64,000 bases of DNA, taken from assembly GCF_003574215.1 (NCBI RefSeq), contig NZ_AP018558.1, positions 1 through 64,000 on the forward strand, given 5' to 3'. This DNA is from Hydrogenophilus thermoluteolus (lineage in GTDB: Bacteria; Pseudomonadota; Gammaproteobacteria; Burkholderiales; Rhodocyclaceae). Under the pieces are notes generated by a model. That model did not search any database and was not told where the DNA came from. It saw nothing but the letters and a program-made list of their open reading frames with translations. Numbering within the stretch: position 1 is the stretch's first letter; every line of letters begins with the position of its first letter. Positions 49,933-59,165 of this stretch are shown here, piece by piece. The position numbers were made by a program, and so were the translations under genes.

Positions 49933-50982
49933 TCAGGCGATTTTGTCCTTGATGAGCCCGCGCTGTTTGGCCAGTGTTAGCGCCGTGTCTTCAATCATGT
50001 CTTCTTGACCACCGACCATTCCACGGCGTCCCAGCTCGACCAAAATTTCACGTGCTGGAACGCCATACCGTTGCTCGGCTCGCTTGGCAAAAAGAAGAAA
50101 GCTGCCATAGACCCCAGCGTAACCGAGCGTCAGCGCGTCCCGGTCGATGCGGATCGGGAAATCCATCATCGGGACAACCAGGTCTTCAGCAACGTCTTGT
50201 ATCTTCCAAAGGTCGACACCGGTTTCTACGCCCATGCGGTTGAGCACCGCAACCAGCACCTCCATCGGGGTGTTGCCAGCACCGGCACCTAACCCGGCGC
50301 AGGCTGCATCGATACGGTTTGCACCTGCTTCAAGCGCAGCGATACTGTTCGCTACCCCCATCGCCAGGTTATGGTGGCCGTGGAAACCGACTTCGGTTTC
50401 GGGTTTGAGCGCGTCGCGAACGGCGCCGACACGGGCTTTGACGTCTTCGGGCAGCATATAGCCAGCAGAGTCGGTGATATAGATACAGTTGGCACCATAG
50501 CTCTCCATCTGCTTCGCCTCTTTGACCAAGCGCTCAGGCGAGGCCATGTGGGCCATCATCAGAAAACCAACGGTATCCATATCCAAGTTGCGCGCCAATT
50601 TGATATGCTGTTCGCCCACATCGCTTTCAGTGCAATGGGTGGCGACGCGGATGGTATGGACCCCGACCTCATGCGCCATTTTGAGATGGTCTACTGTGCC
50701 GATACCGGGAAGGAGGAGCGCAGAGATTTTTGCCTGTTTCATCAAGGGAACGACGGCCCGCAAATACTCTTCGTCGCTGTGCCGCGGAAAACCGTAGTTG
50801 ACCGAAGCACCTCCCAACCCGTCTCCATGGCTGATTTCGATGAGCGGCATCCCGGCTTCGTCAAGCGCTTGGGCGATGGTGGTCATCTGTTCCAGCGTAA
50901 TTTGATGGCGTTTGGGGTGCATCCCGTCACGAAGACACATTTCGTGCAAGGTGACGCGACGACCTTTGAGTGTGCTCGTCAT
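49933..50982 (-). CDS. dmpG: 4-hydroxy-2-oxovalerate aldolase
   Basis: Splits 4-hydroxy-2-oxovalerate into pyruvate and acetaldehyde, channelling acetaldehyde to DmpF. The 349-residue product has RRVTLHEMCLRDGMHPKRHQ (metal and substrate Arg-Asp), LIEISHGDGLGGASVNYGF and VGFHGHHNLAMGVANSIAAL with the metal His pair. The start at 50982 has AAGGAG eight nucleotides upstream. It is 27 nt after dmpF, and the two products form one complex. Confidence 0.96.
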   Translation of the reverse strand: MTSTLKGRRVTLHEMCLRDGMHPKRHQITLEQMTTIAQALDEAGMPLIEISHGDGLGGASVNYGFPRHSDEEYLRAVVPLMKQAKISALLLPGIGTVDHLKMAHEVGVHTIRVATHCTESDVGEQHIKLARNLDMDTVGFLMMAHMASPERLVKEAKQMESYGANCIYITDSAGYMLPEDVKARVGAVRDALKPETEVGFHGHHNLAMGVANSIAALEAGANRIDAACAGLGAGAGNTPMEVLVAVLNRMGVETGVDLWKIQDVAEDLVVPMMDFPIRIDRDALTLGYAGVYGSFLLFAKRAEQRYGVPAREILVELGRRGMVGGQEDMIEDTALTLAKQRGLIKDKIA

Positions 50983-51009
50983 GTTCGGACTCCTTTTTTC
51001 CATTGGGTT

Positions 51010-51933
51010 TCAGGCGGTGGCGGCAACAACCGAGTCCAGCTTCAAAGTGCCAGCCAAGATCTCTTCGGCAAACATTTCGGCGGTCCGAGCGGCTGCGGCG
51101 GTCATGATGTCGAGATTGCCCGCGTATTTGGGAAGATAGTCGCCCAGCCCTTCGACTTCCAGATAAATAGATACGCGATCCCCATCGAAAACCGGACCGT
51201 TGACCAATCGATATCCCGGTACGTATTTCTGAACTTCGGCGATCATTGCATGGACCGACTCTTCGATTTCCGCTGCTTTGGGTTTTCCTTCCACCAGGCA
51301 ATGAACGGTGTCCCGCATGATGATCGGAGGTTCGGCCGGGTTGATGATGATGATCGCCTTCCCTTGCTGGGCTCCACCCACTTTCGCGACAGCAGAAGCG
51401 GTTGTTCGCGTGAATTCATCGATATTCTTACGGGTGCCTGGGCCAGCAGAACGGCTGGAAACCGTAGCAATGATCTCGGCGTAGCGTACCGGCTGAACGC
51501 GACTCACGGCGTAGACCATCGGAATCGTTGCTTGGCCGCCGCAAGTCACCATATTGACATTCATTTCACGCTTGCCGATGTGTTCCTTGAGGTTAACCGG
51601 TGGCACGCAGTAGGGTCCGATCGCAGCAGGGGTCAAATCGATCATCATCGCCCCTTCTGCATTGACCTTACGGGAATTTTCGGGATGTACATATGCGCTC
51701 GTGGCATCGAACACGATCTGAATGCCGTCTTCTTTCATGTGCGGCACAAGACCATCTACGCCTTCTGCGGTGGTTTTCAGTCCCAATTCTTTCGCGCGTT
51801 TCAGACCATCACTTTCCGGATCGATACCGACCATCCAGACCGCTTCAAGGAGAGGGCTCCTGCGGATTTTGGCCAGAAGGTCGGTTCCGATGTTGCCCGG
51901 CCCAATGATGGCGCACCGTACTTTTTTCGACAT
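51010..51933 (-). CDS. dmpF: Acylating acetaldehyde dehydrogenase
   Basis: Oxidises acetaldehyde to acetyl-CoA with NAD and CoA. The 307-residue product has the NAD-binding start RCAIIGPGNIGTDLLAKI, the catalytic Cys in MVTCGGQATIPMVYAVSRV and ATVSSRSAGPGTRKNIDEF. It works in a channelled complex with DmpG, the next gene. It is preceded by an ABM-domain gene (18 nt gap). Confidence 0.96.
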   Translation of the reverse strand: MSKKVRCAIIGPGNIGTDLLAKIRRSPLLEAVWMVGIDPESDGLKRAKELGLKTTAEGVDGLVPHMKEDGIQIVFDATSAYVHPENSRKVNAEGAMMIDLTPAAIGPYCVPPVNLKEHIGKREMNVNMVTCGGQATIPMVYAVSRVQPVRYAEIIATVSSRSAGPGTRKNIDEFTRTTASAVAKVGGAQQGKAIIIINPAEPPIIMRDTVHCLVEGKPKAAEIEESVHAMIAEVQKYVPGYRLVNGPVFDGDRVSIYLEVEGLGDYLPKYAGNLDIMTAAAARTAEMFAEEILAGTLKLDSVVAATA

Positions 51934-51951
51934 TGATCTCTCCTTCGCGAG

Positions 51952-52581
51952 TTATTCAATGAGTGGAGGGGGGGATGAATCATCGGATTGTGGCGGCTTA
52001 GGATGAAGCCAGTTGTGGAACCATTTGGTCAAAGTGGGAGCAACCAACCAAGTCATGACCAGCACGACCAATGCCGTGATGATTGCGGTACGCAGCGGCA
52101 GCGGCCAGTGCTCCAAGTATGGTGCGATCGTGAGAAAGAGAACCAGCACCGTGGGATAGATCCCTAACCAAGTAATCAGCGCGATCTTCCATCTTGGTGG
52201 TGGCCTGGAAGACTGCGCCTTGGCAGGGGTAAACCAATGTTCGAGGCCGGAAAGTTCATGGAAGACGGTGTGTCCTTCCACATGAGGTTCAAGCGCTTTG
52301 AGCCCCAACGCCCGTTCAGGAGACTCCTGCCATTGGTGCAGGTGCTCCGGCGTATCAAACGCAAAGAGCATGTGGTAGAGACGCTCCTCACTGCCACCAT
52401 CGGGCTCAGAGGGTTTGATCAGTTGTCCACCAATATAACCAGGAAAGCGTGAAGCGACCTCGGAGAGCTTGTTCCAGGTCTTCTCCAACTCTTCTTCGTG
52501 CCCTGGTTTTGCACGGCGCGACACCAACACCATTTTGATTTGGGCTGGCAAGGTTGCTGGGAGGGGATCTTTTCCGGCCAT
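51952..52581 (-). CDS. ABM-domain membrane protein of unknown role
   Basis: The 209-residue product joins an N-terminal antibiotic-biosynthesis-monooxygenase (ABM) ferredoxin-like domain (IKMVLVSRRAKPGHEEELEKT, with a FPGYIGGQL segment) to two C-terminal membrane helices (IALITWLGIYPTVLVLFLTI and TAIITALVVLVMTWLVAP). ABM domains in some proteins oxidise quinones or small aromatics, but many have no known enzyme activity. The ATG at 52581 has AGGA five nucleotides upstream; ATG 52599 is the alternative. It lies between dmpE and dmpF, where classical dmp operons have no gene. Function is unknown. Confidence 0.75.
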   Translation of the reverse strand: MAGKDPLPATLPAQIKMVLVSRRAKPGHEEELEKTWNKLSEVASRFPGYIGGQLIKPSEPDGGSEERLYHMLFAFDTPEHLHQWQESPERALGLKALEPHVEGHTVFHELSGLEHWFTPAKAQSSRPPPRWKIALITWLGIYPTVLVLFLTIAPYLEHWPLPLRTAIITALVVLVMTWLVAPTLTKWFHNWLHPKPPQSDDSSPPPLIE

Positions 52582-52636
52582 GATGTCCTGCTTAAGCATT
52601 TAGTTCGCTTTCAAATCGCAACCCATATCGCGCGGG

Positions 52637-53419
52637 TCAGACAAACCGCACGGAGCAGCCACCGATTCCGCCGATGGTTACCCGTAAGTTGTCGCCGCGC
52701 GCCACAGGAACCATTGCCCCCAATGCACCGGAGAGGATTACCTCTCCAGCTTTGAGCGTCACACCCATCGCACCCAAGGTATTGGCAAGCCACGCTACTG
52801 CGGTGAGTGGTGAGCCCATCGTTGCCGCACCGGAACCAGTAACAACCACTTCGCCGTTCTTCTCAAGAACCATGCCGCAGGTATAGAGATCGACAGCGCG
52901 CGGATCGACCAGGCGGTCGCCCAGCACGAACACACCGCAACTGGCGTTGTCGGCTACGGTATCTTGAATTTTGATTTTCCAGTCGCGGATGCGGCTATCC
53001 ACAATCTCGAAGCAGGCCAAGACCGCTTCGGTGGCAGCCAGAACGTCGGCTGCAGTGATTCCTGGGCCGGTCAAATCGCGCTTGAGCAAAAACGCGATTT
53101 CCCCTTCCGCTTTGGGCTGAATCAGGCGATCAAACGGAACGGCTTCCCCTTCGTTGTAAACCATGGCATCGGTGAGCATTCCGAAATCGGGTTGGTCTAC
53201 CCCAAGCATTTTCATCACCGCTTGGCTGGTGACCCCGATTTTTTTGCCGATGATGCGCTCCCCTTGTTCGACGCGTCGGGCGTTCATCCGTTGTTGAATG
53301 GCGTAAGCATCGGTGATGGTGATTTCTGGGTAGCGATCGGTGAGCGACTCGACCACTTTGCCCTGCATCAATGCTTCGTAGAGTTCGTCACCTAAGGTGG
53401 TGATCAGTTGCGGGTCCAT
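52637..53419 (-). CDS. dmpE: 2-oxopent-4-enoate (2-hydroxypentadienoate) hydratase
   Basis: Adds water to 2-hydroxypenta-2,4-dienoate to give 4-hydroxy-2-oxovalerate. The 260-residue product shows IGKKIGVTSQAVMKMLGVDQ, IQPKAEGEIAFLLKRDLTGP and ACFEIVDSRIRDWKIKIQDT, followed by VADNASCGVFVLG, as in DmpE/XylJ. The start at 53419 has GAGGAG about ten nucleotides upstream. It follows dmpD by 32 nt. Confidence 0.94.
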   Translation of the reverse strand: MDPQLITTLGDELYEALMQGKVVESLTDRYPEITITDAYAIQQRMNARRVEQGERIIGKKIGVTSQAVMKMLGVDQPDFGMLTDAMVYNEGEAVPFDRLIQPKAEGEIAFLLKRDLTGPGITAADVLAATEAVLACFEIVDSRIRDWKIKIQDTVADNASCGVFVLGDRLVDPRAVDLYTCGMVLEKNGEVVVTGSGAATMGSPLTAVAWLANTLGAMGVTLKAGEVILSGALGAMVPVARGDNLRVTIGGIGGCSVRFV

Positions 53420-53451
53420 CGTTGAAACACTCCTCATGTTTTTTGTTGGGA

Positions 53452-54312
53452 TCAAGAGGAAAGGGGAAAAGGCTCTTGCTCCGAGGCTTCGGCCAGAAAG
53501 TCACCCACCAGACGAGCGAAACGGTCGGCCTGTTCGATTTGCGTCCAGTGGCCGCAGCGTCCAAAGACATGCAACTGGCTGCGGTGAATCCACTGGTGGA
53601 GCGTGTAGGCATTGCTGAGGGGAATCACCCGGTCTTCCCGGCCGTGGATGATCAGGGTTTCGTGCGGAATTGCGTGAATGGCCGCTTCTGGGCTGGCCAG
53701 GGCATCGACCCAGCGTTGCCGGGGGGCCGGAAACATGGCGGCGTATGCTTCCTGAACCCCTGGGCGAATGGACGCGCGGTACCGGAGCTCAGCCAGTTCG
53801 TCGGTGACCAAGCGCCGATCATAGGCAAAGATATCCATGAGCCGCTTCATCGCTTCAACTGAGGGTTCGTACCCCCATACCGCGTCGAGTTCAGGGGTGA
53901 GGGTAAAGGGAACGCCCGCAGAGCCCATGAGCACCAGGCGCCGTACGCGGTTGGGGTAGCGAGTCGCGAGCGCAATCGCAAGAGCGCCGCCAAACGAATT
54001 GCCTACGAGATCGGTTTTTTCGATGCCCAGTGCGTCGAGGAAACCCAGGATGTGGTTGACCCAGGTGTCCATGTTGTAGGTTATGCCTTGGGGACGCTCG
54101 GTATAGCCGAAACCCACCATATCAGGCGCCAAGACACGGGCTCGTTGTGCCAACTTGGGGATGGTCAGGCGCCAGTTGGCCCATGCGCTGACTCCAGGAC
54201 CGGAGCCGTGAATCAGAACCACCGGGAAGCCCTCTCCCGCCTCGTGGTAGTTTGTTTCGATCCCGGCTGCGGTGATCGACATTCCGATTTCCGGATTCGC
54301 TGATGTATTCAT
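53452..54312 (-). CDS. dmpD: 2-hydroxymuconic semialdehyde hydrolase
   Basis: Alpha/beta hydrolase that cleaves the meta-ring-fission product to 2-hydroxypentadienoate and formate (or a carboxylate). The 286-residue product begins NTSANPEIGMSITAAGIETN, as DmpD does, with oxyanion region VLIHGSGPGVSAWANWRL, the nucleophile in GNSFGG, Asp in LIIHGREDRVIPL and His in GRCGHWTQIEQ. An ATG at 54324 is also possible. It is the first gene of the second half of the island, just after an AT-rich promoter region carrying a LysR-type box. Confidence 0.95.
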   Translation of the reverse strand: MNTSANPEIGMSITAAGIETNYHEAGEGFPVVLIHGSGPGVSAWANWRLTIPKLAQRARVLAPDMVGFGYTERPQGITYNMDTWVNHILGFLDALGIEKTDLVGNSFGGALAIALATRYPNRVRRLVLMGSAGVPFTLTPELDAVWGYEPSVEAMKRLMDIFAYDRRLVTDELAELRYRASIRPGVQEAYAAMFPAPRQRWVDALASPEAAIHAIPHETLIIHGREDRVIPLSNAYTLHQWIHRSQLHVFGRCGHWTQIEQADRFARLVGDFLAEASEQEPFPLSS

Positions 54313-54344
54313 GGCACTGCCCATGCTTTGAAGAGACTGTTAAC

Positions 54345-54409
54345 TTAATACCATTTTCACTAATGCCAAACAAATATCATATATATATAATTCGATACTT
54401 TTACAGTAT
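54345..54409 (-). promoter_or_regulatory. LysR-box-controlled promoter of dmpD and downstream genes
   Basis: On the minus strand, -35 TTGTTT (54368-54373) and -10 TATTAA (54345-54350) are 17 bp apart. Upstream, ATAC-N7-GTAT lies at 54395-54409, a LysR-type T-N11-A box. Its centre is 52 nt upstream of the -10, near -64 from the predicted start. The same box and spacing precede the ferredoxin gene at 62827-62891. Confidence 0.6.
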
Positions 54410-54414
54410 TGCAA

Positions 54415-55437
54415 TCACCGGCTTTGTGGGTTTTTTTCGACGATCCTGCGCACGGGAAAACCCTGAACAGGCCATCGCTGCGTCATGAGACCCCAGAGTC
54501 CTTTCGGTGCCCAAAGGATAACGACAATGGTGAGAAGCCCCAGAAGGATCCAATAGTAGGTGCCCCAGCCACTCAAGGTTTCACGCAGCACGAAATAGAG
54601 CAAGGCTCCGATAATCGGACCTTCCAAGGTGCCAATTCCGCCGATCATGACGGCAAAAACCATCAAGATCGTCCATTCCATCGAAAAAGCGGCATCGGGT
54701 GAAACCCGTAATTTGGTTGTGAAAAGTAGCGCACCAGCCATTGCGGTCACCCCTGCCGCAATGAGATAAACGGCCCATTTGATGCTAGGGACACTCACAC
54801 CGAGTGACTCGGAAGCGATTTCGCTGTCACGCACCGCAGTCAATGCCAATCCCCAACGGGAACGCAGCAACGCGTATGTGCCCAACACACTCACAGTGCA
54901 GAGCGCAAGTGCGATCCAGAAAGTCCAAGAAAAGCGATCCGATATGGGATAACGCGACAGTATCGGGGCAATACTGAGACCTGAACCGCCCCGCATCTGG
55001 GGAAGGTTCATGATCACCAGGCGATAGACTTCGGCAAGTACCCAGGTTCCGATGGCAAAATAGGCGCCGCGCAGGCGGAATGCGACAAGACCCGTGGGAA
55101 CGGCCAAAATCAGAGCGACCAGTCCAGCGATTGGGACAATCCAAAAAACGGACACACCCAAAAACAAGCCGAAAACAACCAATGAATAAGCACCAATCCC
55201 AACGAAGGCTTGTTGGCCCATAGAGAGCAATCCTCCATACCCCGCCAACAGGTTCCACATCTGGGCAAGGGTCAGAATGCATAGAAACTCGGTAACCAAC
55301 CGAATCGTGGCAAACCCACTCCACCAGGGAAGGGTGAAAAGTCCAACCCACAACAGCAGTGTGCCAACGACGACAGCAGGTCCGATTTTCGGGGAGGCAA
55401 CACGATACTTAGCAGCAGTCACGTCCGTCTTTTCCAT
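54415..55437 (-). CDS. Branched-chain-type ABC importer permease LivM
   Basis: The second membrane subunit of an importer of the branched-chain amino-acid/aromatic family. The 340-residue product has eight to ten hydrophobic segments and the family motifs GYGGLLSMGQQAFVGIGAYS, GLVAFRLRGAYFAIGTWVLA and FAVMIGGIGTLEGPIIGALL. It follows livH by 5 nt. Within this operon the substrate is more likely an aromatic acid or phenol than an amino acid (inference). Confidence 0.88.
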   Translation of the reverse strand: MEKTDVTAAKYRVASPKIGPAVVVGTLLLWVGLFTLPWWSGFATIRLVTEFLCILTLAQMWNLLAGYGGLLSMGQQAFVGIGAYSLVVFGLFLGVSVFWIVPIAGLVALILAVPTGLVAFRLRGAYFAIGTWVLAEVYRLVIMNLPQMRGGSGLSIAPILSRYPISDRFSWTFWIALALCTVSVLGTYALLRSRWGLALTAVRDSEIASESLGVSVPSIKWAVYLIAAGVTAMAGALLFTTKLRVSPDAAFSMEWTILMVFAVMIGGIGTLEGPIIGALLYFVLRETLSGWGTYYWILLGLLTIVVILWAPKGLWGLMTQRWPVQGFPVRRIVEKNPQSR

Positions 55438-55442
55438 AGTGC

Positions 55443-56333
55443 TTATCTGTCAAGTGTTTTCGGAAACAGTCCGTTGGGGCGGATTATCAGAACAAGCAAA
55501 AAAATGAGATGTCCAGCGAGAATTCCCCACCCGGGATTAAGTGCCGCGCCGATCGCTTGTGCTATCCCAAGCAAAATGCCGCCGACCAGTGTCCCCCACA
55601 AAGAGCCCAAGCCCCCTATGATCACCGCCACAAAGGCGTAAATGAGCCGCGCAGGACCATCGGTTGGCGCAACCGCCGCGCGCATCAAAAAAAAGATTCC
55701 TGCAATCGCCAGCGTAGCGCCAGTAAATCCCATTGCCAGCGCATAGAGGTTTTTGGGGTTCATCCCCATCAATTGCGCAGTTTCAGGGTCATCTGAGACC
55801 GATCGAAAGGCACGACCTAGGGGCGTCACACGAAAAAACCATTGCAAGCCCAATATCAGTACGACCGCAGTAAGTGCCGTGACAAGCGGAAGGACGCCAA
55901 GTGAAATACCAGGTAACGGTGACCAACTTGCAGTTGCGAATTCGCCCAAATCGATGCGACGAACGTTGGCAGAGAAAATTTCCACCATCGCATTCTGTAA
56001 TACGATAGAAAAGCCAAAGGTAACCAACAGAGGTGCAAGCAGATCACGACCCAACGTGCGATTCAAAACATATCGTTGCAACAGATAATTGGCAAAGGCA
56101 AAAAAGGCCACGATTGCGAAGAAGATAACCACCGTTGCCCACAGCGGTATCCCTGACCGCAGCAACGGTGCTGTGATGGCAGCTGCCGAAAAACCTGCTA
56201 AGACGATGAGATCTCCGTGCGCGATATTCACGATGCGCATGATGCCAAACGAGAGTGACAGGCCAGAGGCAAAGAGCGCGTAGAGACAACCCAGTAATAA
56301 CCCTTGAAGGATGGTATTGATCCATTCGATCAT
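55443..56333 (-). CDS. Branched-chain-type ABC importer permease LivH
   Basis: The 296-residue membrane subunit has eight predicted helices and LivH hallmarks: QGLLLGCLYALFASGLSLSF, GIMRIVNIAHGDLIVLAGF and FVAVIIGGLGSLWGTLVGGI. It pairs with the LivM-type permease 5 nt downstream and follows the livF-type ATPase gene by 15 nt. Confidence 0.9.
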   Translation of the reverse strand: MIEWINTILQGLLLGCLYALFASGLSLSFGIMRIVNIAHGDLIVLAGFSAAAITAPLLRSGIPLWATVVIFFAIVAFFAFANYLLQRYVLNRTLGRDLLAPLLVTFGFSIVLQNAMVEIFSANVRRIDLGEFATASWSPLPGISLGVLPLVTALTAVVLILGLQWFFRVTPLGRAFRSVSDDPETAQLMGMNPKNLYALAMGFTGATLAIAGIFFLMRAAVAPTDGPARLIYAFVAVIIGGLGSLWGTLVGGILLGIAQAIGAALNPGWGILAGHLIFLLVLIIRPNGLFPKTLDR

Positions 56334-56348
56334 CGCAGGAGGCTCCGG

Positions 56349-57080
56349 TTACGTTCCAAAATAGGCCTTGACAATCTCATCATGGCCCAGCTGATTGGGG
56401 GCACCGTAGAGGGCGACCCTTCCCTCTTGCAGACATATAAGCCAATCGGCTGCATTGATGGCTTGACGAATATCTTGTTCGACCACCAAAATGGTCGTCC
56501 CTTGTGCTTTGATTTCAGGAAGATGTTGGTATATTTCGCGGACTACGATTGGGGCCAATCCCAATGAAATTTCGTCACAGAGCAGCAACCGCGGATTCGA
56601 CATCAACGCGCGCCCTATAGCCACCATTTGTTGCTGTCCTCCAGAGAGTTGGGTAGCAGGCTGATGGCGGCGTTGGGCAAGGATCGGGAATAGGTGGTAG
56701 ATTTTCTCCAAATCCCAAAATCCAGAGCGATGGCAGTAGGCGCCAACCAGTAAGTTTTCTTCTACCGTCAAACTGGGAAAAAGGCGCCGCCCTTCTGGCA
56801 CCATCGCAATGCCCTGTGCCACGATACGAAAAGGAGCTTCACCGCCAATATCCTCACCAGCAAAACGAATGGATTGGTGTGGAGCAGGAAGCAAACCGCT
56901 CAAAGTTCGCAAAAGAGTAGTTTTTCCCGCACCATTTGCGCCAATGATTGCAACGGTCTGCCCCTCATACACGGTGAGATTCACACCAAATAGCGCTTGA
57001 AAGTCGCCGTAGAATGCGTCAAGATTGCGAACTTCAAGGAGCGGTTGTGACAATACGTCACCGTGCGATTTCATCGACAT
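56349..57080 (-). CDS. Branched-chain-type ABC importer ATPase LivF
   Basis: One of the two ATPases of the importer. The product (243 residues from ATG 57080) has Walker A GANGAGKT, Q-loop MVPEGRRLFPSLTVEENL, signature LSGGQQQMVAIGRALMSNP and Walker B LLLCDEISLGLAP. Other starts at 57074 and 57092 are possible. Its start overlaps the end of the LivG-type gene. Confidence 0.9.
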   Translation of the reverse strand: MSMKSHGDVLSQPLLEVRNLDAFYGDFQALFGVNLTVYEGQTVAIIGANGAGKTTLLRTLSGLLPAPHQSIRFAGEDIGGEAPFRIVAQGIAMVPEGRRLFPSLTVEENLLVGAYCHRSGFWDLEKIYHLFPILAQRRHQPATQLSGGQQQMVAIGRALMSNPRLLLCDEISLGLAPIVVREIYQHLPEIKAQGTTILVVEQDIRQAINAADWLICLQEGRVALYGAPNQLGHDEIVKAYFGT

Positions 57081-57789
57081 CGATTCCCACATAGACCGCT
57101 TGAACCTCGGAATTGGACATCACCGCTTCCGGGTTTCCATCGGCAATAACACGACCAAAATCGACCGCAATCAATCGATCGACTACCGAAATTAGGGCGT
57201 GGACGATATGTTCGATCCATAAAATCGTCACGCCACTGGAACGAATGGTTTGAATGAGTGCCACCAACGCGTGGAGCTCGTGTTCGGTGAGCCCGCCGCC
57301 GATCTCATCAAGAAGCAACAGTTGCGGATCGGTAGCGAGTGCGCGCGCCAATTCCAGTCGTTTTCGATCTAAGAGACGCAACGACCCCGCAAGCTCGTTC
57401 GCACGATGCAGCAAATCGGTCGCTTCCAGCACCGAGAGCGCTTTTCGGGATGCCTGAGTCTGCGACAGTCCCGCACCAAAAATGGCCGCCACCAGGACAT
57501 TTTCAAAGACTGTCATACCAGAAAAAGGGTGTGGGATTTGGTAAGTTCTACCAATACCCGCACGACAGCGAAATGAACCGGGTAAGTAGGTGATGTCCAA
57601 CCCGTTCAGTAAGATACGACCGCTATCGGGCTGGACAGTACCGCTGATCAGATTGAGCAGTGTGGTTTTCCCCGCGCCGTTCGGACCAATAATTCCAACT
57701 GCTTGGCCTTTGGGTACGGTGAAACGGACACAGTCAGTGACGATCAGCGCGCCGTAACGCTTGGTTACGGCGTCGACTTCTAACAGCAT
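57058..57789 (-). CDS. Branched-chain-type ABC importer ATPase LivG
   Basis: The second ATPase of the importer, 243 residues. Walker A is GPNGAGKT in VGIIGPNGAGKTTLLNLISG; GIGRTYQIPHPFSGMTVFEN is the LivG-type Q-loop; Walker B is LLLLDEIGGGLTEHE. The signature region LRLLDRKRLELARALA departs from the usual LSGGQ-type sequence, as is common in LivG proteins. The ATG at 57789 has GGA seven nucleotides upstream; TTG 57822 and ATG 57801 are alternatives. Confidence 0.88.
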   Translation of the reverse strand: MLLEVDAVTKRYGALIVTDCVRFTVPKGQAVGIIGPNGAGKTTLLNLISGTVQPDSGRILLNGLDITYLPGSFRCRAGIGRTYQIPHPFSGMTVFENVLVAAIFGAGLSQTQASRKALSVLEATDLLHRANELAGSLRLLDRKRLELARALATDPQLLLLDEIGGGLTEHELHALVALIQTIRSSGVTILWIEHIVHALISVVDRLIAVDFGRVIADGNPEAVMSNSEVQAVYVGIDVDEIAR

Positions 57790-57828
57790 GTTTGATTCCA
57801 TTGTGTGGTACGAACTCAGCAACGTCTG

Positions 57829-59124
57829 TTATGTGATCGGTAGCAATTCGCCACCAATCGGAATCATGGGAGCAATCCCATTTTCGACAATCACAAGCTC
57901 AAACCCTTGACCACGTTTTTGCCACTGACCACCTACCAAAGGCGTTTTACTGATATTGGGTACCGGTCCGGTTTGAAAATTGACGGGACCAACCAAGGTT
58001 TCGAGGTTTGTGGTGCGGATGGCGTCACGCAGTGCTTCGCGACTATTGCCGCCAGCTCGAACAAACGCGTCCAATGCCACTTCGAAAAGCGAATACTTGA
58101 AACCGAGAGGCATCGACCATTGCCGACCCGTGGCTTGGGTATAGGCAGCAGCAATTTCCGCTGAGCTTTGACCGGTCAGGCTTGACTTGAACGGGTGCTG
58201 CGGAGACCACCACACTTCGACCGAAAGCCCATTGGCGCGATCGCCAAACGCTTTCACAGCAGCTGGAAATTCCGTTGCTTTGGCGACGGTTACGATTTTG
58301 GGATGAAATCCCTGCTGTGCAGCTTGCGCCCAAAAGTTGCCGAAATCTGGGGGCGGTACGACCCCTGTGACAATTTCTACCCCACGATTTTTGAACTCAA
58401 TGATTTGGGAAGCAAAATTATCTGCCGGTAGCGGAAAGCGACCCGTATCGACAAAAGTCAATTTTTTCTTTTCTGCTACCGCGGGAAAGCCCAATTTGGG
58501 ATCGGCCCAAGCATTGCCGTCGGGATCGTTCGGCCACAATGCACCAACGACGCGGTTAGTGGGTAGCTTGTCCCAAATCCCGGTAAAGACAGCGATGATG
58601 TCCTCTAGTCCCCAGAAGAAGTGGTAGGTCCATTCAAAGCCCTTTTTGGGGTCACCCCCGCGGCCAAAAAAGTGAGGTTGCCAAGGCGTGTCGTTGGTGA
58701 TACACGGAACTCCGTTGAGTTCGCAGGTATCAGCTACGGGGTTGGTGGTTTCCGGTGTTGAAGCAGCTAAAACGAGATCCACCCCATCTTTGTAGATCAG
58801 TTCGTTGGTGACCTCTGCAGCGCGGCTGGAATTAGATTGTGAGTCTTTAACGATGATCTCTACTGACCATTTTTTACCACCTGCTTGGATTCCATTGGCA
58901 AGATATGACCGAATGGCGCCAAGCACGAATGCGTCAGGTTCGGTGAAGACCGATAACGGACCGGTTTGCGGGCTGACCAAACCAATTTTGAGCGTGTTGG
59001 CAGCGTGAACCCAAGGGGCATGCGCAGCCGCAAGGCTGGTGGCCGTCAGTTTTCCCAACGTTTTGAGGGCTTTTCTACGCGAAATCGACTGCGGTTCGTT
59101 AGCAGTTGTCTTAGTTAGTGTCAT
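57829..59124 (-). CDS. ABC importer substrate-binding protein (aromatic-type)
   Basis: Periplasmic receptor of the branched-chain/aromatic family. The 431-residue precursor has a twin-arginine type signal (SRRKALKTLGKLTATSLAAA), cleaved near HAA-NTLKIG. The mature part starts LKIGLVSPQTGPLSVFTEPD and contains VKDSQSNSSRAAEVTNELIY, the usual receptor motifs. The position in a meta-cleavage operon suggests an aromatic ligand. The start at 59124 follows GGAGGAG. It is preceded directly by the phenol hydroxylase P1 remnant. Confidence 0.88.
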   Translation of the reverse strand: MTLTKTTANEPQSISRRKALKTLGKLTATSLAAAHAPWVHAANTLKIGLVSPQTGPLSVFTEPDAFVLGAIRSYLANGIQAGGKKWSVEIIVKDSQSNSSRAAEVTNELIYKDGVDLVLAASTPETTNPVADTCELNGVPCITNDTPWQPHFFGRGGDPKKGFEWTYHFFWGLEDIIAVFTGIWDKLPTNRVVGALWPNDPDGNAWADPKLGFPAVAEKKKLTFVDTGRFPLPADNFASQIIEFKNRGVEIVTGVVPPPDFGNFWAQAAQQGFHPKIVTVAKATEFPAAVKAFGDRANGLSVEVWWSPQHPFKSSLTGQSSAEIAAAYTQATGRQWSMPLGFKYSLFEVALDAFVRAGGNSREALRDAIRTTNLETLVGPVNFQTGPVPNISKTPLVGGQWQKRGQGFELVIVENGIAPMIPIGGELLPIT

Positions 59125-59165
59125 AATTTTCTCCTCCACGATGAAAACTTTTGATAGATTGCTGA

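Noticed and set aside
52637..53419. Second oxalocrotonate decarboxylase
   Set aside because: The sequence pattern (KKIGVTSQAV, KAEGEIAFLLK) is that of the hydratase DmpE; the decarboxylase DmpH is at 48475-49260.
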